From positions 1 to 64,000 of the forward strand of contig NZ_VCNJ01000005.1 in the NCBI RefSeq assembly GCF_005938625.1: DNA of 64,000 nt, in the 5' to 3' direction. This document shows positions 58,232 through 64,000 of this stretch, piece by piece (within the stretch, counting starts at the first letter, position 1; each line of letters opens with the position of its first letter). The notes under the pieces were generated by a model. That model had not been told where the DNA came from. It saw only the letters and a list, made by a program, of their open reading frames with translations, and did no database searches. The DNA comes from Pseudomonas fluorescens. GTDB lineage: Bacteria; Pseudomonadota; Gammaproteobacteria; Pseudomonadales; Pseudomonadaceae. Made by a program: the position numbers and the translations under genes.

Positions 58232-59638
58232 ATGGGCCTGAATAACCAGTGGATGCAACGCGACCTCGCGGTGTTGTGGCATCCCTGCACCCAGATGAAA
58301 GACCACGAACAGCTGCCGCTGATCCCGATCAAGCGCGGTGAAGGCGTCTGGCTCGAAGACTTCGAAGGCAAACGCTACCTCGACGCGGTCAGCTCGTGGT
58401 GGGTCAACGTATTCGGCCACGCCAACCCGCGCATCAACCAGCGCATCAAGGATCAGGTCGATCAACTTGAGCACGTGATTCTGGCCGGCTTTAGCCATCA
58501 ACCGGTGATCGAGCTGTCCGAGCGTCTGGTGAAGATGACCCCGGAAGGGCTGAACCGGGTGTTCTACGCCGATAACGGTTCGTCCTGTATCGAAGTCGCG
58601 CTGAAAATGAGTTTTCATTACTGGCTCAATCGCGGCCAACCGAACAAAAAGCGCTTCGTCACCCTGACCAACAGCTACCACGGCGAAACCATGGCGGCGA
58701 TGGCGGTCGGCGACGTGCCGCTGTTCACCGAAACCTACAAAGCGCTGCTGATGGACACCATCAAAGTGCCGAGCCCGGATTGCTACGGCCGCCCCGAGGG
58801 CATGAGCTGGGAAGAGCATTCGCGCAACATGTTCGCGGCCATGGAACAGACCTTGGCCGAGAACCATGACAGTGTCGCGGCAGTGATCGTCGAGCCGCTG
58901 ATTCAGGGCGCAGGTGGCATGCGCATGTATCACCCGGTGTACCTGACGTTGCTGCGCGAAGCCTGCGACCGTTACGGCGTGCATTTAATCCTCGACGAAA
59001 TCGCCGTTGGTTTCGGTCGCACCGGGACGATGTTTGCCTGCGAAAAGGCCGGCATCCGCCCGGACTTCCTCTGCCTGTCGAAAGCCCTGACGGGCGGCTA
59101 TTTGCCGCTGGCGGCGTGCCTGACCACCGATGAGGTCTACAGCGCGTTCTACGACGACTATCCAACCCTGCGCGCGTTCCTGCATTCGCACAGCTACACC
59201 GGCAACCCGCTGGCGTGCGCGGCGGCATTGGCGACGCTGGATATCTTCGAGCAGGACAACGTCATCGAGAACAACAAGGCATTGGCCCAGCGCATGGCTT
59301 CGGCGACGGCGCATCTGGTCGATCACCCGAACGTGTCTGAAGTGCGTCAGACCGGCATGGTGTTGGCCATTGAGATGGTCAAGGATAAAGCCACCAAAGA
59401 GGCCTACCCTTGGCAGGAGCGTCGCGGTTTGAAGGTGTTCCAGCATGCGCTGGAGCGTGGCGCATTGCTGCGGCCGCTGGGCAGCGTGGTGTATTTCCTG
59501 CCGCCGTACGTGATCACCCCGGAGCAGATCGACTTCCTCGCCGAAGTGGCTAGCGAAGGCATCGACATTGCTACGCGTGACAGCGTCAGTGTGGCCGTGC
59601 CGAAAGACTTCCATCCCGGTTTCCGCGATCCGGGCTAA
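58232..59638 (+). CDS. bioA: Adenosylmethionine-8-amino-7-oxononanoate aminotransferase
   Basis: 468 residues; class III PLP aminotransferase of biotin synthesis using SAM as amino donor. N-terminal WHPCTQMKDHE and the PLP region DEIAVGFGRTGTMFACEKAGIRPDFLCLSKALTGGYLP with the Schiff-base lysine in LSKALTGG. HSYTGNPLACAAALATLDI is a class III mark. The start at 58232 follows GGAGACTGTAA. No other bio genes are near, as is usual for this position in pseudomonads. Confidence 0.96.
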   Translation: MGLNNQWMQRDLAVLWHPCTQMKDHEQLPLIPIKRGEGVWLEDFEGKRYLDAVSSWWVNVFGHANPRINQRIKDQVDQLEHVILAGFSHQPVIELSERLVKMTPEGLNRVFYADNGSSCIEVALKMSFHYWLNRGQPNKKRFVTLTNSYHGETMAAMAVGDVPLFTETYKALLMDTIKVPSPDCYGRPEGMSWEEHSRNMFAAMEQTLAENHDSVAAVIVEPLIQGAGGMRMYHPVYLTLLREACDRYGVHLILDEIAVGFGRTGTMFACEKAGIRPDFLCLSKALTGGYLPLAACLTTDEVYSAFYDDYPTLRAFLHSHSYTGNPLACAAALATLDIFEQDNVIENNKALAQRMASATAHLVDHPNVSEVRQTGMVLAIEMVKDKATKEAYPWQERRGLKVFQHALERGALLRPLGSVVYFLPPYVITPEQIDFLAEVASEGIDIATRDSVSVAVPKDFHPGFRDPG

Positions 59639-59646
59639 CCAACTTC

Positions 59647-59750
59647 TCGTGCCCACGCGCAGCAAAGGCATGCAGCCCAGGACGCTCCGCGTCCCAAAGC
59701 GGACGCAGAGCGTCCATCGAGGCATTCCCACGCAGAGCGTGGGAACGATC
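59647..59750. repeat. Palindromic repeat, family A (left arm degenerate)
   Basis: The right end GAGCGTGGGAACGATC is intact, as are GGACGCTCCGCGTCC and GGACGCAGAGCGTCC. The left end has decayed to CTCGTGCCCACGCGC. Confidence 0.75.
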
Positions 59751-59771
59751 TAATCTTTCCAGAGACCCGAA

Positions 59772-60491
59772 ATGAGACTGTCCCGCTTCTTTATCGACGC
59801 CCCCCTGAGCACCGGCGAACACGAATTGCCGGAGGCTCAGGCGCATTACATCAGCCGCGTGCTGCGCATGGCCGAGGGCGATGCAGTGCAGTTGTTCGAC
59901 GGTTCCGGGCATGAGTTTCGCGGCGCTCTGCTGGAAGTCGGCAAGAAACGCGTGACCGTGCAGATCGACGAGCAATTCGCCGGCCAGGTCGAATCGCCGC
60001 TGCACATCCACCTCGGCCAGGGCTTGTCCCGTGGCGAGCGGATGGATTGGGCGATTCAGAAAGCCACCGAACTGGGCGTGAATGAAATTACGCCGATCTT
60101 CAGTGATCGCTGCGAAGTCCGCCTCAAGGACGAACGTGCCGACAAGCGCCTGCTGCACTGGCGTCAGGTGGCGGTCAGCGCTTGCGAGCAATGTGGGCGT
60201 TCGCGGGTGCCGGTGATTCATCCGCCGGTGTTGTTGGCGGACTGGATCAAGCAGACTGAAGCCGAGTTGAAGCTGGTGTTGCACCCGGTGGCCGAGCCGT
60301 TAGTGAGTCATGCCAAACCGGCGACGCTGGCGTTCCTGATCGGGCCTGAAGGTGGTTTGACGGACGCCGAAGTCGAGCAGGCCAAAGGCAACGGCTTCCA
60401 CGCCGCCCGCCTCGGCCCTCGCGTGTTGCGCACCGAGACCGCGCCAGTGGTTGCACTGGCGGTGGCTCAGCAGCTTTGGGGTGATTTCTAA
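59772..60491 (+). CDS. rsmE: 16S rRNA m3U1498 methyltransferase RsmE
   Basis: 239 residues. PUA-like N-terminal domain (RLSRFFIDAPLSTGEHELPEAQAHYISRVLRM) and a SPOUT knotted domain with TLAFLIGPEGGLTDAEVEQA and LGPRVLRTETAPVVAL. Short spacing to bioA. Methylates U1498 at the decoding centre of 16S rRNA. Confidence 0.96.
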   Translation: MRLSRFFIDAPLSTGEHELPEAQAHYISRVLRMAEGDAVQLFDGSGHEFRGALLEVGKKRVTVQIDEQFAGQVESPLHIHLGQGLSRGERMDWAIQKATELGVNEITPIFSDRCEVRLKDERADKRLLHWRQVAVSACEQCGRSRVPVIHPPVLLADWIKQTEAELKLVLHPVAEPLVSHAKPATLAFLIGPEGGLTDAEVEQAKGNGFHAARLGPRVLRTETAPVVALAVAQQLWGDF

Positions 60492-60507
60492 ACCTTTTTG
60501 CCGGACT

Positions 60508-60616
60508 GATCGTTCCCACGCTCTGCGTGGGAATGCAGCCCGGGACGCTCCGCGTCCCAAACAGCGTGACGCAGAGCGTCACAGGAGGCGTTACCACGCA
60601 GAGCGTGGGAACGATC
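60508..60616. repeat. Palindromic repeat, family A
   Basis: GATCGTTCCCACGCTC, GGGACGCTCCGCGTCCC and GACGCAGAGCGTC, ending GAGCGTGGGAACGATC. It contains one altered base (GTTACCACG). Confidence 0.85.
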
Positions 60617-60627
60617 AGTAAGCCGGG

Positions 60628-61254
60628 CTACAGGACATAAAACAGAATCGCGACAAAGTGCAGCAAACTCCCGGCAATCACGAACAAATGCCAAATCCCA
60701 TGCGCATGCCGCAACCGGTGATCGAGGGCAAAAAAGATAATCCCCACCGTGTACAAAACCCCGCCTGACGCCAGCCAGGCAAACCCGGTCGTACCCAGCG
60801 CCGCAATCAGCGGCTTGACCGCCACCAACACAATCCAGCCCATCACCGCGTAAATCACGATCGACAGAATCCGCGCCTCCGAACGCGGTTTGATCTCTTG
60901 CAGAATGCCGATCAGCGCCAGCCCCCAGACAATCCCGAACAACGTCCAGCCCCACGGCCCGCGCAGGGTCACCAGGCAGAACGGTGTATAGCTGCCGGCA
61001 ATCAACAGGTAGATCGAAAAGTGATCAACCTTCTTCATGATCGCTTTCTTGCGCCCGCGCACGCTGTGGTACACGGTTGATGCGCTGTAGAGCACCAGCA
61101 GGGTAAACGCGTAAATCGCCACACTGACAATCTTCCACGGGCTGCCATCCAGGCAGGCGATCACCAACATCCACACGCCGCCGACAAAAGCCGCCACTGC
61201 CCCGACCAGATGGGTCCAGGCGTTCAATCGTTCTCCGTGATACATGTATCGCAT
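60628..61254 (-). CDS. Hemolysin III/TrhA-family membrane protein (PAQR-like)
   Basis: 208 residues with seven membrane helices. N-terminal GERLNAWTHLVGAVAAFVGG with the family histidine, STVYHSVRGRKKAIMKKVDHFSIYLLIAGSYTPF (His and Asp metal ligands) and C-terminal HRLRHAHGIWHLFVIAGSLLHF. Metal-dependent hydrolase-like fold; role in membrane-fluidity control is suggested for relatives. The start is 61254 or nine bases later (MYHGERL). Confidence 0.9.
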   Translation of the reverse strand: MRYMYHGERLNAWTHLVGAVAAFVGGVWMLVIACLDGSPWKIVSVAIYAFTLLVLYSASTVYHSVRGRKKAIMKKVDHFSIYLLIAGSYTPFCLVTLRGPWGWTLFGIVWGLALIGILQEIKPRSEARILSIVIYAVMGWIVLVAVKPLIAALGTTGFAWLASGGVLYTVGIIFFALDHRLRHAHGIWHLFVIAGSLLHFVAILFYVL

Positions 61255-61310
61255 ACCTCATATTCATTACCGCAGCGCGCAAGGCTCGGGCCTTGGGCGT
61301 AAAAGCGCAA

Positions 61311-61394
61311 TCAAAAGATCGCAGCCTTCGGCAGCTTCTACCTTCGAACGCATTCCAATGTAGGAGCTGCCGAAGGCTGCGATCTTTTGATCTT
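61311..61394. repeat. Inverted repeat, family C
   Basis: AAAAGATCGCAGCCTTCGGC and GCCGAAGGCTGCGATCTTTT with AGCTTCTAC/GTAGGAGCT. Between divergent genes, near the mdcR promoter. Confidence 0.88.
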
Positions 61395-61432
61395 CAAGGC
61401 ACAATCGACGCATTCCAAAAAGAGTCCGCGCC

Positions 61433-62353
61433 ATGCTGATCGACGAAGAATTGACCCTGAAAAAACTCGAGGTGTTCCTCGCTTTCATGCGCACCGGCAA
61501 CCTCGCCCGTGCTGCTGCCGAGCTGCAGACCAGCAACGTCAGCGTGCACCGCGCGATTCACTCGCTGGAAAGCGCCCTGCGCTGCCCGCTGTTCAAACAC
61601 GAAGGGCGCAACCTGACGCCGCTGGAAAGTGCTTATGTACTCGAAGAGCGCGCACAGAAGCTGATCAACGACGTCGTCGAAAGCGTACGCCTGACCCGCG
61701 AAGCCGCAGGGTTCTCGGCTGAACGCTTCAAACTCGGCTCCCTGTATTCGCTGACGGTGAAAACCGTACCGCAACTGATCATGGGCCTGAAAATCCGCCG
61801 CAGCGAACTCAACATCGACCTGATACTCGGCTCAAACATCGACCTGCTCTACAAGCTGAAGAACATGGAAGTCGACGCGATACTGGTGTCGCTGGACGAC
61901 AGCATCAACGACCCGGATTGCGAGCAGATTGCACTGTTTTCCGATGACATCTTCCTCGCCACCCCGGCAGATTCAAAGTTCGCCCAGCGCAATGAAGTGG
62001 ATCTGGCCGAAGTGCGCGATGAAACCTTCATCACCCTGACTCAGGGCTTCGCGACCCATCAGGACGGTAACCGGGTGTTCAAGCAAGCGGGGTTCGAGCC
62101 GAAAGTGGCGATGCAGGTGAATGACATCTTCACGCTGCTGAGCATGGTCAGCTCGGGGGTGGGTTATGCGTTGCTGCCAGGAAGGATTGCGGCGGTGTAT
62201 GAGAATCGGGTGAAGCTGATTCCGTTGCAGGAGAAGTACCGGTTGCAGCAGCACATTGGCGTAGTGTTTTTGAAAGCCAAGGAGCGCGATCCGAATTTGC
62301 TGGCGTTGTTGGCGGAGTGTCGGATGTATGCGAATCGGCAGGCTGGGGCTTAG
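61433..62353 (+). CDS. mdcR: LysR-family regulator MdcR (malonate utilisation)
   Basis: 306 residues. N-terminal HTH (LTLKKLEVFLAFMRTGNLARAAAELQTSNVSVHRAIHSLESALRC) and a C-terminal effector domain with the MdcR-type GSLYSLTVKTVPQLIMGLKIRRSELNIDLILGSNIDLLYKLKNMEVDAILV. It is convergent to the mdc/mad operon, its usual location. Expected to activate malonate decarboxylase genes in response to malonate. Confidence 0.92.
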   Translation: MLIDEELTLKKLEVFLAFMRTGNLARAAAELQTSNVSVHRAIHSLESALRCPLFKHEGRNLTPLESAYVLEERAQKLINDVVESVRLTREAAGFSAERFKLGSLYSLTVKTVPQLIMGLKIRRSELNIDLILGSNIDLLYKLKNMEVDAILVSLDDSINDPDCEQIALFSDDIFLATPADSKFAQRNEVDLAEVRDETFITLTQGFATHQDGNRVFKQAGFEPKVAMQVNDIFTLLSMVSSGVGYALLPGRIAAVYENRVKLIPLQEKYRLQQHIGVVFLKAKERDPNLLALLAECRMYANRQAGA

Positions 62354-62375
62354 ATCAAGATCAAGAGCAACCCCC

Positions 62376-62540
62376 GCACCCCAGCCCTCTCCCCCAAGGG
62401 GTAGAGGGGGAAAGGGAGCAGATCGGGGGCTTCTCAGAACCTGAGTTCCACTCAGAAATTTCAGGTCGATGTACCTCCTCCATCCACCCCGGTCAGTCCC
62501 CTCTCCCCCCGGGAGAGGGCTAGGGTGAGGGGCTTTTGAT
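62376..62540. repeat. Inverted repeat, family B
   Basis: CCCCCGCACCCCAGCCCTCTCC and GGGAGAGGGCTAGGGTGAGG ends with the core TCAGGTCGATGTAC (broken here into TTTCAGGTCG and ATGTACC). Lies between the convergent mdcR and madM. Confidence 0.75.
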
Positions 62541-62542
62541 CT

Positions 62543-63307
62543 TCAGCCAACAATCCCGCGAACGATGAAGAACAACAGCGATGGCCCAAGCAAACACCCA
62601 AGCCCGGTATGAAACGTAGCCGTCAACGCCCCATAAGGCACCAACCGTCGATCCGTCGCCGCCAGCCCAGCAGTCACGCCGCTGACAGTCCCGGCCAAGC
62701 CACCAAATACCATCGCCGAACGCGGGTTATCCAGCCCCATCCAACGCGCCGCGACCGGCGTGCCGACCATCACCAGAATCGCCTTGATCAACCCGGTGGC
62801 AATCGACAGCGCCATCACATCCGAGGTCGCGCCAATCGCCGCGCCAGTCACCGGCCCAACAATATAAGTCACCGCTCCCGCGCCAATGGTGGTCATGCTC
62901 ACCGCATCGCGATAACCGAACGCCCAGGCCATGCACGCGCCGACAATGAACGGCAGGATCGTGCCCAGCAGCAAGGCAATGACACCGATCAACCCGGCCT
63001 TCTTCGCCTCGGTCGCCTGCACTTCAAACGCGGTGGCCACAATCGCAAAATCACGCAGCATCGCCCCGCCCATCAGGCCGATACCCGAGAACAAAGTCAG
63101 ATCCGCCAGGCCTTTCTGCCCGCCGGTCATGGTGCCGCCGACCCATGCCAAAACCAGACCGATGACGATGGCAATCGCCGAGCCGTGAATGCGTCCGAAC
63201 GTCAGGCGTTTGGACAGAATCACCGACACCCACATGATCACGCCGACAAAAGCGAAGGCAGTGACCAAGCCGTTGTGTTCCAGACCTTTCTCGATGAGAT
63301 CCCACAT
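62543..63307 (-). CDS. madM: Malonate transporter subunit MadM
   Basis: 254 residues with seven or more membrane helices; together with MadL it forms the sodium-malonate transporter. Family features include MWDLIEKGLEHNGLVTAFAFVGVIMWVS at the N-terminus and AFGYRDAVSMTTIGAGAVTYIVGPVTGAAIGA. The start at 63307 is one base after the madL stop. Convergent with mdcR. Confidence 0.95.
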   Translation of the reverse strand: MWDLIEKGLEHNGLVTAFAFVGVIMWVSVILSKRLTFGRIHGSAIAIVIGLVLAWVGGTMTGGQKGLADLTLFSGIGLMGGAMLRDFAIVATAFEVQATEAKKAGLIGVIALLLGTILPFIVGACMAWAFGYRDAVSMTTIGAGAVTYIVGPVTGAAIGATSDVMALSIATGLIKAILVMVGTPVAARWMGLDNPRSAMVFGGLAGTVSGVTAGLAATDRRLVPYGALTATFHTGLGCLLGPSLLFFIVRGIVG

Positions 63308-63308
63308 A

Positions 63309-63725
63309 TCAGCGGCCTCCTACTGGCGTGCCGACCGGGGAGATTTCCGCCGGCTCGTCAGGCAATGGTTCGCCTTTATGGGTGCGGCTGATCAAGGCAA
63401 TCGTGCAGCCACAGACCACCACTGAACCGATCGCCGCCAGCACGGCCACCGGACCGCCATGCAACGCGGTGACGACGTTCTGCTGCGCGGCCATGGCCAC
63501 CACCACCGGAATGTACATCGCGCCCCAGAAGCCGACGCCCATCTCGCATTCCTTGGTCATGCCGCCACGCTTCTGCATCCACAACCGCGCGCAAATCAGC
63601 AGGATCATGGCGATGCCGACCCCGCCGACGTTGGATTTGACGCCCAACAACACGCCGAGCATGTCACCCATGATCACCCCTGCCAGCGTACAGATCGCGA
63701 GCAGCGCCACACCGTAAATAATCAT
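63309..63725 (-). CDS. madL: Malonate transporter subunit MadL
   Basis: 138 residues, four membrane helices (MIIYGVALLAICTLAGVIMGDMLGVLLGV and so on). KRGGMTKECEMGVGFWGAMYIPVVVAMAAQQNVVTAL is the MadL signature. The start at 63725 fits the family; the frame continues upstream without similarity. Overlapping-style neighbour of madM. Confidence 0.95.
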   Translation of the reverse strand: MIIYGVALLAICTLAGVIMGDMLGVLLGVKSNVGGVGIAMILLICARLWMQKRGGMTKECEMGVGFWGAMYIPVVVAMAAQQNVVTALHGGPVAVLAAIGSVVVCGCTIALISRTHKGEPLPDEPAEISPVGTPVGGR

Positions 63726-63790
63726 TGTTGTAGTCCTCAAAGTGCATCGTCGAATGTTGTTTTTGTTGTTCGAAGCTTGAGTCGGCGGTT

Positions 63791-64000
63791 TTAGAGTTGG
63801 CGGCCACCCTCCTCACGCAAAAGCGCTTGCAGGGTGTCGAGGCGCGCACTGTCGAAGGCTGTGACCGTGCCTTGCTCGAACACCCGGCGCGCCAGCCCGG
63901 TCAGCACCGCACCGGGCGGCAGTTCGATCTGTAAACGCACGCCGCGCTCATAAGCGCTTTGCACGGTGCCGCGCCAATCCACTACGCGACACATGTTGAA
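63791..64000 (-). CDS. mdcH: Malonate decarboxylase subunit epsilon MdcH (3' end only)
   Basis: The C-terminal 69 codons before the window edge: RVVDWRGTVQSAYERGVRLQIELPPGAVLTGLARRVFEQGTV, which matches the end of malonyl-CoA:ACP transacylases of the MdcH type. Position just before madL supports it. The N-terminus lies beyond 64000, so this entry is partial. Confidence 0.85.
   Translation of the reverse strand, partial: FNMCRVVDWRGTVQSAYERGVRLQIELPPGAVLTGLARRVFEQGTVTAFDSARLDTLQALLREEGGRQL

Noticed and set aside
61387..61722. A 111-codon plus-strand frame starting before mdcR
   Set aside because: It overlaps the conserved HTH of mdcR in another frame and starts at the end of a family-C repeat.

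Overview
The window is chromosomal DNA from a fluorescent pseudomonad, most likely of the Pseudomonas fluorescens group. Three things point there. The genes are GC-rich and match Pseudomonas families closely (betT-betIBA; fda-pgk-epd-tkt next to an ArsR-methyltransferase gene and metK; ahcY-metF-rhlE; bioA-rsmE; mdc/mad). Intergenic DNA carries several families of palindromic REP/REPIN-like repeats. Gene order also agrees, as far as I recall it, with the P. aeruginosa PA0546-PA0555 and PA0419-PA0432 neighbourhoods. I see no rRNA, tRNA, CRISPR array or intact insertion sequence.

Layout: 1-300 holds palindromic repeats. 301-6731 is the choline-to-glycine-betaine module (betT divergent from betI-betB-betA, with a BetI operator). 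6988-18100 has a TldD/PmbA-type pair, a DHA2 exporter, the dbpA helicase, an HI0933-type flavoprotein, a YccS-type membrane protein, an orphan solute-binding protein and an ElaA-type acetyltransferase. 18315-21297 has a winged-helix protein, a YgjP-like metallopeptidase and a REC-PAS-GGDEF-EAL protein. 21618-26101 is an accessory segment: a PL7 alginate lyase, two small secreted-lectin-like or beta-rich proteins of unknown function, a DUF6124 gene behind a highly structured leader, hipBA, and a decayed second copy of the 3' end of fda. 26164-32514 (minus strand) is the central-carbon cluster fda, mliC, a small lipoprotein gene, pgk, epd, tkt. Divergent from it are the ArsR/methyltransferase regulator and metK.

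34994-47823 carries ligB, a DUF1090 gene, a cytochrome c', mltA, MAPEG, EamA and MFS transporters, a Na+/H+ antiporter, a LysR/VOC divergent pair, a GltP-type symporter, a formate/nitrite-type channel and an acyl-CoA thioesterase. 48024-50590 is an SAH riboswitch followed by ahcY and metF. 50761-61254 has a second solute-binding protein, rhlE, a YceI gene, a cytochrome b561, a single-domain mannose-lectin gene, a 52-codon lipoprotein gene, a flavin amine oxidase with a Lys/Ala/Pro-rich tail, bioA, rsmE and a hemolysin III-type gene. 61433-64000 is the end of the malonate decarboxylase locus: mdcR, then on the minus strand madM, madL and the 3' end of mdcH.

Functional links: metK (SAM synthesis), ahcY (SAH hydrolysis) and metF (methyl-THF supply) form a SAM cycle. 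In this window it is controlled by an ArsR-type regulator with a SAM/SAH-binding fold at metK and by an SAH riboswitch at ahcY. The most unusual sequence is the roughly 220-nt leader before the DUF6124 gene: a loop within it is perfectly complementary over 12 nt to that gene's Shine-Dalgarno region.
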